A stretch of 64,000 bases of DNA, from the NCBI RefSeq assembly GCF_012927275.1, contig NZ_JABBGG010000005.1:1-64000 (forward strand). Reading direction: 5' to 3'. This DNA comes from Massilia polaris (GTDB lineage: Bacteria > Pseudomonadota > Gammaproteobacteria > Burkholderiales > Burkholderiaceae_D). Below, piece by piece: positions 34,685-45,537 of the stretch. The notes below the pieces were generated by a model. The model was given only the letters and a program-made list of their open reading frames with translations, had not been told where the DNA came from and ran no database searches. Both the position numbers and the translations under genes were made by a program. The first letter of the stretch is position 1. Every line of letters begins with the position of its first letter.

Positions 34685-35704
34685 ATGGCTGACGAGGTTC
34701 GCTGGGGAATTATCGGTACCGGGAAAATTGCGCGCGCTTTTGCGACAGCGCTGAAGGACACGCCCGGAGCGGTGCTGGCAGCGGTCGGATCGCGCCGGAT
34801 GGACAGCGCGCTGGCCTTCGGCGCCGATTTCGCACTTCCGGACCGCGCCTGCTTCGGCTCGTACGAGGAAGTCGCCAACGCGATGGACGTCGATATCGTC
34901 TACATCGGAACGCCGCACCCCATGCACGCCGAGAACGCGATCATGGCGCTCAAAGGCGGCAAGGCCGTACTGTGCGAGAAGCCGTTCACCATGAACAAGC
35001 GCGAAGCCGAGCAAGTGGTGGCGCTGGCCCGTTCCAAGAAGCTGTTTTTGATGGAAGCGATGTGGACGCGCTACCTGCCGGCGGTCGACGAAGTGCGGCG
35101 CATTATCGCGTCGGGCGAGATCGGCAAGCCGCGGCAGGTCAGCGCGGACTTCGGATTCACTGCGGCAGTCGATAACGACCATCGCCTGCTTAATCCGGAA
35201 CTGGGTGGCGGCGCGCTGCTGGACCTTGGCATTTATCCGCTGTCGATTGCCGCGTACCTGCTCGGCCCGGTGGCATCGGTGCAGGCGCAGGCCGAAATCG
35301 GCGCCACCGGCGTCGACGTGCAGACTGGTTTCGTGCTGAAGCATGAAGGCGGCGGCATGTCGGTGTGCAGCTGCTCGATCCAGGCGCGCACGCCGGCGGA
35401 GCTGACGGTGTCGGGCGACCTTGGGCATGTTCGGATGAATACCATGTTCCATCGCGCGCCGTCGATCAGCGTGTCGCTGGTGGACGGGACTTCGCGTACG
35501 GTGCCGACGCCGTACGCTGGTAACGGCTATGCCTACGAAGCGGTGGAAGCTGGGCGCTGTCTCAAGGAAGGGCTGCTGGAAAGCCCGCGCATGCCGCTCG
35601 ACGAAACGCTGGCGCTGATGGGCGTGCTCGACACGATCCGCGAACAGATTGGCCTGCGTTATGCGGCCGACGCCGCGCGCTGGGCTGACGGCGCGGACAT
35701 CTAA
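34685..35704 (+). CDS. Gfo/Idh/MocA family oxidoreductase
   Basis: The 339-residue NAD(P)-dependent oxidoreductase has a Rossmann start (GIIGTGKIARAFATAL), the family motif GKAVLCEKPFTMNKREAEQ with the catalytic-type EKP, and a C-terminal substrate domain (GGGALLDLGIYPLSIAAYLL). Members act on sugars, inositol or dihydrodiols. The substrate is not evident. The ATG follows AAGGAAAAAAT, a good ribosome binding site. The stop overlaps the converging recG stop by four bases. Confidence 0.9.
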   Translation: MADEVRWGIIGTGKIARAFATALKDTPGAVLAAVGSRRMDSALAFGADFALPDRACFGSYEEVANAMDVDIVYIGTPHPMHAENAIMALKGGKAVLCEKPFTMNKREAEQVVALARSKKLFLMEAMWTRYLPAVDEVRRIIASGEIGKPRQVSADFGFTAAVDNDHRLLNPELGGGALLDLGIYPLSIAAYLLGPVASVQAQAEIGATGVDVQTGFVLKHEGGGMSVCSCSIQARTPAELTVSGDLGHVRMNTMFHRAPSISVSLVDGTSRTVPTPYAGNGYAYEAVEAGRCLKEGLLESPRMPLDETLALMGVLDTIREQIGLRYAADAARWADGADI

Positions 35705-37752
35705 ACCTTCAAGAATTCCTCGCGTCCGCCCAGCCATCGCGCGAGGTGCGCTTCGACGGTGTCGTCATCGGCTTCATGCAGCAGCGAGTGCGCGACGTCG
35801 CGCGCTCGCTCGACCAGCCACTGGTCGGTCTCCAGATCCGCAAACCGCAGCATCGCCTGTCCTGACTGGCGCGCACCGAGGAATTCGCCCGGTCCGCGTA
35901 TCTCCAGGTCGCGCCGCGCGATCTCGAAGCCGTCGGTGGTTTCGCGCATCGTCATCAGGCGCTGCTTCGCCACGCTGCCCAGCGGGCTCTGATACAGCAG
36001 CAGGCACACACTGGCCGCGGAACCCCGCCCGACCCGCCCGCGCAACTGGTGCAGCTGCGACAGGCCGAATCGCTCGGCGTGCTCGATCACCATCAGCGAT
36101 GCATTCGGTACGTCCACTCCGACCTCGATGACGGTGGTCGCGACCAGCACATGAACCTCGCCCGCCGCGAATGCGTCCATGACCTGCTGCTTCTCGGCCG
36201 GCTTGAGCCGCCCGTGCACCAGCCCCACCTGCAAATCCGGCAGCGCTTCGGCCAGCATCAGGTGGGTGTCGGTCGCGGTTTGCAGCTGCAGCGCTTCCGA
36301 TTCCTCGATCAGCGGGCAGACCCAGTAGGCCTGGCGGCCTTCCTGCGCCGCCGCGTGCACGCGCTCGATGACTTCGTCGCGACGGTTCTGGTCAATCGCG
36401 CGCGTGACGATCGGGCTGCGCCCGGGCGGCAGCTCGTCGATGATCGATACCTCGAGGTCGGCGTAGTAAGTCATCGCCAGCGTGCGTGGGATCGGCGTGG
36501 CCGACATCATCAGCTGGTGCGGCGTGCGTCCCTGTGCGCCTTTGTTGCGCAAGGTGAGGCGCTGGCCGACCCCGAAGCGGTGCTGTTCGTCGACGATCAC
36601 CAGTCCGAGCTTCGCAAACTGCACGGTGTCCTGGATCAGCGCGTGCGTGCCGATGATCAGGTGGGCTTCGCCCGATTCGACCAGCGCGGTCGCGGCCAGC
36701 TTGTCCTTTTTCTTCAGGCTGCCGGTCAGCCACGCAACCTTCACGCCCAAGGGTTCCAGCCACGCGGCGATTTTTCGGAAGTGCTGGTCAGCGAGAATCT
36801 CGGTCGGCGCCATCAGCGCGGCCTGGTAGCCGCTGTCGATGGCCTGCGCGGCCGCCAGCGCCGCGACAATCGTCTTGCCGCTGCCGACGTCGCCCTGCAG
36901 CAGGCGCTGCATCGGGAACGCCTGTGTCAGGTCGGCGCGGATCTCCTTCAGCACGCGCTGCTGCGCGCCGGTCAGCTTGAACGGCAGGGCGCGCATGAAG
37001 GCGTCGGACAGCGTGCCGACCGCATCCAGCACCGGTGCTCCTTTGCTGCGGCGTGCGACCTGCGCGCGCTTGAGCGACAGCTGCTGCGCCAGCAGTTCGT
37101 CGAACTTCATCCGCACCCAGGCCGGATGCGAACGGTCGACCAGCGCGTTCGGGTCGACTTCCTGCGGCGGGTAGTGCAGCAGCTTGACCGCAGGCTCGAA
37201 ATTCGACAGCTGCATGCGCTTGAGCAGGGCTGGCGGCAAGGTGTCGCGCCAGTCGACGCGTTTCATCGCGTCCGAAATCGCACGCCGCAAAATCGCTTGC
37301 GACAGTCCTTCGCCGGAGGGGTAGACTGGCGTTAGCGCCGTTGGCAGCGGGGCGCCTTCGTTGATGACCTTGTACGCAGGGTGCACCATCTCGGCGCCGA
37401 AGAAGCCGTGCTTGAGCTCACCGCGGGCGCGCACGCGCGTTCCTTCGGCCAGCTGTTTGGTCTGGCTGCCGTAGAAGTTCATGAAGCGCAGCAGGACGTC
37501 GCCGGTTTCGTCGGCGATCGTCACCAGCATCTGGCGCCGCGGCCGGAAGCTGGTTTCATTTTTGGTCACGACGCCTTCGACCTGCGACACGTGGCCGCCG
37601 CGCAGGCAGGCTTCGCGGATCGAAACCACCTGGGTTTCGTCCTCGTAGCGCATCGGCAGGTGCAGCACCAGGTCCATGTCGCTGCGCAGGCCGAGCCGCG
37701 CGAGCTTGCTTTCGTTGGTTTTTGGCGCCGTTTTCGGTTTAGTTGAGGGCAT
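35701..37752 (-). CDS. recG: ATP-dependent DNA helicase RecG
   Basis: This 683-residue helicase reverses stalled replication forks and branch-migrates Holliday junctions. The N-terminal wedge/OB domain is present (about 40-150). Helicase motifs include Walker A GDVGSGKT, motif II DEQHRFGVGQR, motif III MSATPIPRTL, VATTVIEVGVDVPNASLMVI and QLRGRVGRG. The RecG-type C-terminus (RDLEIRGPGEFLGARQSGQ) is intact. It is divergent from queA, with about 80 bases between starts. Confidence 0.97.
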   Translation of the reverse strand: MPSTKPKTAPKTNESKLARLGLRSDMDLVLHLPMRYEDETQVVSIREACLRGGHVSQVEGVVTKNETSFRPRRQMLVTIADETGDVLLRFMNFYGSQTKQLAEGTRVRARGELKHGFFGAEMVHPAYKVINEGAPLPTALTPVYPSGEGLSQAILRRAISDAMKRVDWRDTLPPALLKRMQLSNFEPAVKLLHYPPQEVDPNALVDRSHPAWVRMKFDELLAQQLSLKRAQVARRSKGAPVLDAVGTLSDAFMRALPFKLTGAQQRVLKEIRADLTQAFPMQRLLQGDVGSGKTIVAALAAAQAIDSGYQAALMAPTEILADQHFRKIAAWLEPLGVKVAWLTGSLKKKDKLAATALVESGEAHLIIGTHALIQDTVQFAKLGLVIVDEQHRFGVGQRLTLRNKGAQGRTPHQLMMSATPIPRTLAMTYYADLEVSIIDELPPGRSPIVTRAIDQNRRDEVIERVHAAAQEGRQAYWVCPLIEESEALQLQTATDTHLMLAEALPDLQVGLVHGRLKPAEKQQVMDAFAAGEVHVLVATTVIEVGVDVPNASLMVIEHAERFGLSQLHQLRGRVGRGSAASVCLLLYQSPLGSVAKQRLMTMRETTDGFEIARRDLEIRGPGEFLGARQSGQAMLRFADLETDQWLVERARDVAHSLLHEADDDTVEAHLARWLGGREEFLKV

Positions 37753-37834
37753 ATCGCGGTAAAATAGAGGGTTGCCCTTTGTGCGTAAGCGCTATTGTAA
37801 GGCCCTCGTTATCCATTTTTCCAGAATTTGCAGA

Positions 37835-38857
37835 ATGTACTCGCTTTCCGATTTCGATTTTAACCTGCCGCCCGAGCGTATCGCACAGCTGCCGCTGCCG
37901 GACCGCAGCGCCTCGCGCCTGCTGCATCTCGACGGCGCGCAGCTCATCGACCGCGGCTTCGCCGACATCGTCGGCCTGCTCCAGCCGGGCGACCTGCTGG
38001 TGATGAACGACACGCGCGTGCTCAAGGCGCGCTTTTTCGGCGTCAAGGAGACCGGCGGTAATGTCGAGGTGCTGGTCGAGCGCGTGCTGGACAACCGCAC
38101 CGTGCTGGCGCAGGTGCGCGCATCGAAGTCGCCCAAGCCGGGCACGAAGATGCGCCTGGCCGACGCCTTCGAGGTGACCGCCGGCGAACGCGCGGGCGAG
38201 TTCTTCACCTTGACGTTCGAAGGCGATGTGTTCGACCTGATCGAAGCGCACGGCCGCCTGCCGCTGCCGCCGTACATCGAACACGACGCCGACGAATTCG
38301 ATGAGACCCGCTACCAGACGGTGTACTCGAAAGAGCCGGGCGCAGTGGCGGCGCCGACCGCCGGCCTGCACTTCGACGAAGCGCTGCTGGCCAAACTGAA
38401 GGACAAGGGCGTCAACTTCGCCTTCGTCACGCTGCACGTCGGCGCCGGCACCTTCCAGCCGGTGCGGGTCGAGGCGCTGGCCGAGCACAAGATGCACACC
38501 GAGTGGTACACCGTGCCGCAGGCGACCGTGGATGCGGTTCGCGCCGCGAAAGCCGCTGGCCGCGACGTGGTCGCAGTCGGCACCACCAGCCTGCGCGCGC
38601 TCGAATCGGCGTCGCAGTCGGGGATACTTTCGGCCGGCAGCGCCGACACCAGCCTATTCATCACGCCGGGCTACACGTTCAAGACAGTGACGCGGCTGGT
38701 GACCAACTTCCACCTGCCGAAATCGACGCTGCTGATGCTGGTGTCGGCCTTCGCAGGGTACGACGAGATCCGCGCGGCCTATGCCCACGCGATCGCCAAT
38801 GAATACCGTTTTTTCAGCTATGGCGACGCCATGCTGCTCACCACACTGAACAAGTAG
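37835..38857 (+). CDS. queA: S-adenosylmethionine:tRNA ribosyltransferase-isomerase
   Basis: The 340-residue enzyme transfers the ribosyl part of SAM to 7-aminomethyl-7-deazaguanine in tRNA, the penultimate queuosine step. Conserved blocks are [55 protein letters not shown] and [18 protein letters not shown]. The start at 37835 gives the standard N-terminus; an upstream in-frame start would add 21 unlikely residues. tgt follows six bases later, the usual queA-tgt operon. Confidence 0.97.
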   Translation: MYSLSDFDFNLPPERIAQLPLPDRSASRLLHLDGAQLIDRGFADIVGLLQPGDLLVMNDTRVLKARFFGVKETGGNVEVLVERVLDNRTVLAQVRASKSPKPGTKMRLADAFEVTAGERAGEFFTLTFEGDVFDLIEAHGRLPLPPYIEHDADEFDETRYQTVYSKEPGAVAAPTAGLHFDEALLAKLKDKGVNFAFVTLHVGAGTFQPVRVEALAEHKMHTEWYTVPQATVDAVRAAKAAGRDVVAVGTTSLRALESASQSGILSAGSADTSLFITPGYTFKTVTRLVTNFHLPKSTLLMLVSAFAGYDEIRAAYAHAIANEYRFFSYGDAMLLTTLNK

Positions 38858-40003
<1,146 letters not shown>

Positions 40004-40071
40004 CGCCGACGTTTTACTTTATTTGTAAATACTTGCAATGAGAATTACGGCCACAACATGGCTTGAATGAC

Positions 40072-40098
40072 TTGCATCATCCCAGCCGGTGCTAGAAT
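40072..40098 (+). promoter_or_regulatory. candidate promoter of yajC-secD-secF
   Basis: TTGCAT at 40072 and an extended -10, TGCTAGAAT with the hexamer at 40093, lie about 45 bases before the yajC start. The spacer is 15 bases, slightly short. The region 40004-40143 holds no other feature. Confidence 0.5.
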
Positions 40099-40143
40099 AC
40101 AGCGCTACTTTTTTTCACTGACTAACTAACAAACGGAGTCACC

Positions 40144-40476
40144 GTGTTTATTTCCAACGCTTACGCACAAGCCGCCCCAGCAGCAGATCCTGGCCTGATG
40201 GGCAGCCTGTCGACCTTCCTGCCATTGATCCTGATGTTCGTGGTCATGTACTTCCTCATGATCCGTCCGCAGCAGAAGCGCGCCAAAGAGGCGAAGGCCA
40301 TGATGGACGCACTGGCCAAGGGCGACGAAGTGATCACCGCCGGCGGCATCCTGGGCAAGGTTATCAAGGTCAACGACACCTACGTGACCGTTGAAATTGC
40401 TGCGACCACCGAGATCGTCGTGCAGAAGCACTCGGTCACCACGCTGCTGCCAAAAGGCACCATCAAGTCCCTGTAA
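40144..40476 (+). CDS. yajC: Sec translocon accessory subunit YajC
   Basis: The 110-residue protein has one transmembrane segment (FLPLILMFVVMYFLMIRPQQ) followed by the typical cytoplasmic part (KRAKEAKAMMDALAKGDEVI, TAGGILGKV). YajC associates with SecDF and YidC in the holotranslocon. The start here is GTG at 40144, supported by an ACGGAG ribosome binding site. It leads the yajC-secD-secF operon. Confidence 0.95.
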   Translation: MFISNAYAQAAPAADPGLMGSLSTFLPLILMFVVMYFLMIRPQQKRAKEAKAMMDALAKGDEVITAGGILGKVIKVNDTYVTVEIAATTEIVVQKHSVTTLLPKGTIKSL

Positions 40477-40531
40477 GCCTGACGGGCGGCCATAAGCCGC
40501 CCTGCTGCTCAACATCGAACGCTGGAAAACT

Positions 40532-42403
40532 ATGAATCGCTATCCCGTCTGGAAATACGTCCTGATCGCCGTCGCGCTGTTGCTGGGCGCGTTGTACACG
40601 GCGCCTAACTACTTCGTCGAATCGCCAGCCCTGCAGGTCACCACCGGCAAGGCAACCATGAAGATCACCAGCGACACCGCGGCCCAGGTCGAGTCGGCGC
40701 TGAAATCGAGCGGGATCGCGACCGACGGCATCAGCCAGGACGGGACCGGCAGCAGCAGCTCCGTGCGCGCGCTGTTCCGCAGCACCGACGACCAGTTCAA
40801 GGCCAAGCTGGCCCTTGAACGCGCGCTCAACCGCGACCCTGTCGATCCGGACTACATCGTCACCGTCAACCTGGTGAAGAATGTGCCGAAGTGGATGCAG
40901 GCGGTCCGCGCGCTGCCGATGAACCTCGGCCTCGACTTGCGCGGCGGCGTGCACTTCCTGCTCCAGGTCGATGCAGCGGCGACGCTGGAGACCAAGGTCA
41001 AGGGCATCCAGGCAAGCGCGCGCAGCACCCTGCGCGACAAGAATATCCGCCACACGGGCATCGAGCGCGTCGGCAGCCGTATCGAAATCAAATTCCGCGA
41101 CGCTGCCACCCGCAGCGCCGCCCGCGACGCGCTGGCCGGCCAGATGGCCGACCTGGCGTTTGCCGACTCCGGCGAAGGCGAGGACCTGAAACTGGTCGTC
41201 ACCCTCAAGCCGGACGCGCTCAAGCGCACCGTCGAAGACGGCGTCAAGCAGAACATCTCGACCTTGTCCAAGCGTATCAACGAACTGGGCGTGTCGGAAC
41301 CGATCATCCAGCAGCAGGGCCCGGACCGCATCGTGATCCAGCTGCCAGGCGTGCAGGACGTCGCCCACGCGAAAGACATCATTGGCCGCACCGCCACGCT
41401 GGAACTGCGCATGGTCGACAAGTCGGTGGTGCCAGGCACCGAATCGGCTGCGACCATTCCGCTGAACTCGGAACTGTTCGGGCCGGAGCAGGGCGGCCCG
41501 CTGGTCGTGTCGAAAGACGTGATCCTGACCGGCGACTACATCTCCAGCGCCGTTGCCAGCTTCGACCAGAACCAGCAGCCAGCCGTCAGCCTCGACCTGA
41601 ACGGCGACGGCGGCCGCAAGATCCGCCTCGCCACCCGCGACAACGTCGGCAACAAGATGGCGATCCTGCTGAAGGAAAAGGGCAAGTACACGATCCTGTC
41701 GGCGCCGACCATCCAGAGCGAACTGGGCAGCTCGTTCCAGATCACCAACATGGGCAGCGCCGAGAAGTCGACCGAACTGGCGCTGCTGCTGCGCTCGGGC
41801 GCGCTGTCGGCCCCAATGGAATTCATCGAAGAACGCGTGATCGGCCCGCAGCTGGGCGCCGAGAACATCGCCAAGGGCCTGTACTCGACCGTGTACGGCT
41901 TCGTCGCGATCGCCATCTTCATGATCATCTACTACCACCTGTTCGGCGTCTTCAGTGTTCTGGCGCTGGCGTCCAACCTGCTGTTCCTGCTGGCCCTGCT
42001 GTCGCTGATGCAGGTCACGCTGACCCTGCCGGGTATCGCGGCAATCGCGCTGGCGCTGGGTATGGCGATTGACGCCAACGTGCTGATCAACGAGCGCATC
42101 CGCGAAGAACTGCGATCGGGCAACACGGCGCAGGCATCGATCTCGGCCGGCTTCGACCGCGCATGGGCAACCATTCTCGACTCGAACGTCACCACCCTGA
42201 TCGTCGGTATCGCACTGTGGGCATTCGGCTCCGGTCCGGTGCGCGGCTTCGCTGTCGTGCACGTGCTCGGCATCCTGACCTCGATGTTCTCGGCCGTGTT
42301 CGTTTCGCGCGGCGTGGTGAACCTCTGGTATGGCCGCAAGAAGAAGCTGTCGACCGTATCGATCGGCACCGTCTGGGCTCCTGGCCTGTCGGTCAAAGAA
42401 TAA
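40532..42403 (+). CDS. secD: protein translocase subunit SecD
   Basis: This 623-residue RND-type membrane protein uses the proton gradient to drive late stages of protein export. It has an N-terminal membrane helix, the D1 motif MNLGLDLRGGVHFLL at about residue 130, large periplasmic P1 domains, and five C-terminal membrane helices with AIALALGMAIDANVLINERI, which includes the proton-relay Asp. The order and spacing to secF (25 bases) are standard. Confidence 0.97.
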   Translation: MNRYPVWKYVLIAVALLLGALYTAPNYFVESPALQVTTGKATMKITSDTAAQVESALKSSGIATDGISQDGTGSSSSVRALFRSTDDQFKAKLALERALNRDPVDPDYIVTVNLVKNVPKWMQAVRALPMNLGLDLRGGVHFLLQVDAAATLETKVKGIQASARSTLRDKNIRHTGIERVGSRIEIKFRDAATRSAARDALAGQMADLAFADSGEGEDLKLVVTLKPDALKRTVEDGVKQNISTLSKRINELGVSEPIIQQQGPDRIVIQLPGVQDVAHAKDIIGRTATLELRMVDKSVVPGTESAATIPLNSELFGPEQGGPLVVSKDVILTGDYISSAVASFDQNQQPAVSLDLNGDGGRKIRLATRDNVGNKMAILLKEKGKYTILSAPTIQSELGSSFQITNMGSAEKSTELALLLRSGALSAPMEFIEERVIGPQLGAENIAKGLYSTVYGFVAIAIFMIIYYHLFGVFSVLALASNLLFLLALLSLMQVTLTLPGIAAIALALGMAIDANVLINERIREELRSGNTAQASISAGFDRAWATILDSNVTTLIVGIALWAFGSGPVRGFAVVHVLGILTSMFSAVFVSRGVVNLWYGRKKKLSTVSIGTVWAPGLSVKE

Positions 42404-42428
42404 CTAGAACTCACGTACAGGATTCAAG

Positions 42429-43451
42429 ATGGAATTTTTCCGAATCAAGAAAGATATTCCCTTCATGCGGAACGCGTTGATTTTCAACGTGATTTCAGCA
42501 CTGACTTTCGTGGCCGCCGTCTTCTTCATCGCGACCAAGGGCCTGCACCTCTCGGTGGAGTTCAAGGGCGGCACCGTGATGGAACTGCAATACCCGCACG
42601 CGGCCAACCAGGAACAGATTCGCGGCGAGCTGATCAAGCTCGGCTACGAGCACCCTGAAGTGACCAGCTTCGGCAATGCCCAGACCGTCATGCTGCGTCT
42701 GCCGATCGTCAAGACCGTCAGCGGCGCGACCGGTTCGCAGCTGGTGTTCAACGCGCTATGCAAGGTCGAAGGCGGTAGCACCCGGCAAGTCAACACCGTC
42801 AGCGCCAAGGGCGAAGCAGTGGCCAAGTCGGGCTGTTTCACTGCCGCCGGCGCGGAATCGGTGAAACTGCAGAAGGTCGAATTCGTCGGCCCGCAGGTTG
42901 GCGAGGAACTGGCGCAGAACGGCCTGAACGCACTGATCATGGTGATCATCGGCGTGATGATCTACCTGGCCATCCGCTTCGAATGGAAGTACGCAGTGTC
43001 GGCGATTATCGCCAACCTGCACGACGTGGTCATCATCCTCGGCTTCTTCGCGTTCTTCCAGTGGGAATTCTCGCTGACCGTGCTGGCCGCGGTGCTGGCG
43101 GTGCTGGGCTACTCGGTCAACGAATCGGTGGTTATTTTCGACCGGATCCGCGAAAACTTCCGCAAGCAGCGCAAGGCCACCGTGACCGAAGTGATCGACA
43201 ACGCGATCACCAGCACCATCTCGCGTACCATCATCACCCACGGTTGTACCCAGATGATGGTGCTGTCGATGCTGCTGTTCGGCGGCTCGACCCTGCACTA
43301 CTTCGCGATCGCGCTGACCATCGGTATCTGCTTCGGTATCTACTCGTCGGTGTTCGTGGCGGCGGCAATCGCCATGTGGCTGGGCGTCAAGCGTGAAGAC
43401 TTGATCAAGCCGGTGGTCCAGAAAGACGAGACGGACGGCGCCGTCGTGTAA
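42429..43451 (+). CDS. secF: protein translocase subunit SecF
   Basis: The 340-residue partner of SecD starts with a membrane helix and the short D1-like segment LHLSVEFKGGTVMEL. Five C-terminal helices follow, with AVLAVLGYSVNESVVIFDRI (motif D4, relay Asp) and RTIITHGCTQMMVL. It is complete. The operon ends at the terminator at 43661-43687. Confidence 0.97.
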   Translation: MEFFRIKKDIPFMRNALIFNVISALTFVAAVFFIATKGLHLSVEFKGGTVMELQYPHAANQEQIRGELIKLGYEHPEVTSFGNAQTVMLRLPIVKTVSGATGSQLVFNALCKVEGGSTRQVNTVSAKGEAVAKSGCFTAAGAESVKLQKVEFVGPQVGEELAQNGLNALIMVIIGVMIYLAIRFEWKYAVSAIIANLHDVVIILGFFAFFQWEFSLTVLAAVLAVLGYSVNESVVIFDRIRENFRKQRKATVTEVIDNAITSTISRTIITHGCTQMMVLSMLLFGGSTLHYFAIALTIGICFGIYSSVFVAAAIAMWLGVKREDLIKPVVQKDETDGAVV

Positions 43452-43660
43452 CAATTGGTCGGTCCTCGCGGGCCGGCACTTTGCGCGCCATTAACGGAGG
43501 GAAACGCCCGTTTCCTTCCGGCGCGCAAGCTTCCCAGCGCGATTCGCGCAACTTATCCTGACACTTAAGTGCAAATTGTGTGCGTTCACGCACAGAGTGG
43601 CATTCGCCATGGCGTTAAAGTGGCACTGTCTCTTTCAGGACATCCCTAGTTTTGGACTTG

Positions 43661-43687
43661 GCCCGCTCTCGTAGCGGGCGTTTTTTT
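43661..43687 (+). terminator. terminator of the sec operon
   Basis: GCCCGCT pairs with AGCGGGC around CTCGT and is followed by seven T's. It lies 210 bases after secF and also faces the converging HDOD gene. The gap before it (43452-43660) contains two smaller hairpins, an imperfect GGAGGGAAACG repeat near 43495 and TGTGCG/CGCACA near 43580, but no gene. Confidence 0.85.
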
Positions 43688-43699
43688 GCCCGGACGGTG

Positions 43700-44533
43700 T
43701 TACAGCAGGGCGGATGCCAGGCTGCGCACTTCCTCGGCGGATTCGTCCAGGATGCTTTGCAGGCTGCCCTCGCCGATGACGAAGTCGATGGTCGCGGCGG
43801 ATTGCTGGGAGGTGGCGCCGGGGCGCACGTGCAGCGGGGAGGGCACCTGTGCCAGGTCATTGGCCAGCAGCAGGGTATCGCCCAGGGATTCCGGCGGCAG
43901 CGCGCGCAGGCCGTGCCACATCGCTTCGATCGCGTCCGTCACGGTCGACGGCACGCCGAGCTTGCCCAGCACGCCGCGGCCGACGGCGGTTTCGCCGAAC
44001 TCGATCCACTCGCCCGGTTCGCCATCGAGCAGGCCGGGGAACTCCTCGGCGCGCGACAGCACGTAGAAACTGCCAACTTCATGCACGATGCCCGCGAACA
44101 GCGCGGTGTCGGGGTCGGTATGGGTGACGCGGCGCGCGATGACTTGCGCCAGCGCGGCAACGTGGGTGGAGTGGCGCCACAGCTGGTCGGCCATGGCGCG
44201 CAGGTGCGGATCGGTGATTTTGCTGTCGAGCTGGCGCACGATGACTGCCGCGACCAGCGCATTGAGCGTACGGAACCCGACGCGCTGGATGGCGGCGCGC
44301 ACGTTGGTGATTTCGTTGCCGGAACGGTTATAGGCGACCGAGTTGGCGATCGCCACGGCGCGCGCGGCAAGCAGGGGTTCGGCCTGGACCAGGCGCGCCG
44401 CGGTCTCGGTATCGCAGTCCGGATCGTCCAGCGCGCGCTGGAGCTTCAGCGTGGCATCGAGATTGGTCGGAAACGTCAGTTCGCCGCGGCTGGCCTCGGC
44501 GGCAAGGCTTTTGAAGGCTTCAAGTCTGTCCAT
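43700..44533 (-). CDS. HDOD domain protein
   Basis: The 277-residue cytosolic protein carries the HDOD domain (an HD-GYP-like fold without the catalytic GYP). Its landmarks are LPTNLDATLKLQRALDDPDC-like opening residues, AAIQRVGFRTLNALVAAV, LWRHSTHVAALAQVIARRV and DTALFAGIVHEVGSFYVL, where the usual HDIG appears as HEVG. HDOD proteins are regulatory or scaffold proteins in signalling and are usually not enzymes. The change from HD to HE agrees with no phosphodiesterase activity. Its partner is unknown. Confidence 0.85.
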   Translation of the reverse strand: MDRLEAFKSLAAEASRGELTFPTNLDATLKLQRALDDPDCDTETAARLVQAEPLLAARAVAIANSVAYNRSGNEITNVRAAIQRVGFRTLNALVAAVIVRQLDSKITDPHLRAMADQLWRHSTHVAALAQVIARRVTHTDPDTALFAGIVHEVGSFYVLSRAEEFPGLLDGEPGEWIEFGETAVGRGVLGKLGVPSTVTDAIEAMWHGLRALPPESLGDTLLLANDLAQVPSPLHVRPGATSQQSAATIDFVIGEGSLQSILDESAEEVRSLASALL

Positions 44534-44569
44534 GTGGAAATTTTACCCCAGTAAACAAGCCTTCCACCG

Positions 44570-44595
44570 AAAAAAATGCCTTGCGGCATTTTTTT
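44570..44595. terminator. bidirectional terminator
   Basis: The stem AAAAAAATGCC with GGCATTTTTTT (loop TTGC) lies between the hypothetical gene at 44612-44896 and the HDOD gene. It ends the former on the minus strand. Confidence 0.85.
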
Positions 44596-44611
44596 GCGAC
44601 CAGCTTGCCGC

Positions 44612-44896
44612 TCAGGCCTCGCCAAAGATGGCGTCGCAGCCTTCGCGGGTCTCTTCCAGGTCGGCCAGCTCATCGACCAGTTCCATGTCGTCCAGCTCTT
44701 CGACCGCGTTGACGTAGCTGTTCATCTTGGTCGCGCCGATCAGGCGGTAGATCTCGCCATCGTCGTTGCGCACGCCGATCACCATCTTTTCCGCGCGCAC
44801 TTCATCGGGCGACACCGACTCAAGCAGCAGGTTGCCGGTGATTTGCGTATCGAATTTTGCAGGCTGGACGCCGTCGAGCAGGGTAGTTTTTAGCAT
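44612..44896 (-). CDS. small acidic hypothetical protein
   Basis: The 94-residue protein begins LKTTLLDGVQPAKFDTQITG, has a beta-rich middle (KMVIGVRNDDGEIYRLIGAT) and a very acidic C-terminus (VEELDDMELVDELADLEETR). I recognise no named domain. It has no signal peptide or membrane segment. It lies 15 bases downstream of the marR-type gene on the same strand and has its own terminator, so it is probably cotranscribed with that regulator. The role is unknown. Confidence 0.75.
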   Translation of the reverse strand: MLKTTLLDGVQPAKFDTQITGNLLLESVSPDEVRAEKMVIGVRNDDGEIYRLIGATKMNSYVNAVEELDDMELVDELADLEETREGCDAIFGEA

Positions 44897-44910
44897 TTTT
44901 TATTCTCTAT

Positions 44911-45363
44911 TCATGAATTAGGGGAAGCGGCAGCGCCGGCGCCGGCAATGAGCTGCCTCAGCCTGAGCAAGGACGCATCCAGCGCTTCAAAATCGGCGTC
45001 CGAATACGTCTCGAACAGCTTCTTGCCGTGCGCCACAACCACCGGGAAGGCCTGGCGGAACGTATCCTCGCCTGTCGGCGTCAGGCGCACGAAGAACGAA
45101 CGCTTGTCTTCGCTGCTCTGCTCGCGTGCAACCAGGCCCTTCTGCTCCAGCCGATCGATCACGCCGGTCAGGGTGCCCTTGGTAATCAGGGTGCGCTCGC
45201 CCAGCTCCTTGTACGTCATGCCCGCCGTGTTGCCGAGTGTGGCGATGATATCGAACTGGGCATGGGTCAAACCGCAAGCGCGGACCGATTCGCCGGAGAA
45301 ACGCTCGAAGCCTTGCAGGCATTCCGCCAGCAGCCGCACACTCTTTAGATATCGTTCACCCAT
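44911..45363 (-). CDS. MarR family transcriptional regulator
   Basis: This 150-residue winged-helix regulator has the MarR core: LTHAQFDIIATLGNTAGMTY, then KELGERTLITKGTLTGVIDR (recognition helix) and LEQKGLVAREQSSEDKRSF (wing, with the DxR motif). These proteins bind palindromic operators as dimers and release them on binding small phenolic or oxidised ligands. The ATG at 45363 is chosen; a TTG nine bases upstream is an alternative. The downstream small acidic protein is probably in the same transcript. Target genes are not known. Confidence 0.9.
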   Translation of the reverse strand: MGERYLKSVRLLAECLQGFERFSGESVRACGLTHAQFDIIATLGNTAGMTYKELGERTLITKGTLTGVIDRLEQKGLVAREQSSEDKRSFFVRLTPTGEDTFRQAFPVVVAHGKKLFETYSDADFEALDASLLRLRQLIAGAGAAASPNS

Positions 45364-45537
45364 GGGAAGCAATTATAGCTGGCCGCGCCCGATCGCAGTT
45401 GCGCCCCGCGTGGCGGGAGGAAAACGAGGGCCGGACCAGACCGCGGCTATTGATCTCCGGTATGATATGAGCCACGCAATCCTGAGCCGCTGTGAGCGCT
45501 CCTTCCACTGAGTAAATGACACGCCTGCCGCAGTCCG

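Noticed and set aside
33623-35737. 704-codon open frame on the minus strand
   Set aside because: It covers the DUF3025 and Gfo/Idh genes in antisense and has no recognisable motif.
37772-37834. Upstream start for queA
   Set aside because: The added residues do not fit the family, whose N-terminus begins at the ATG at 37835.
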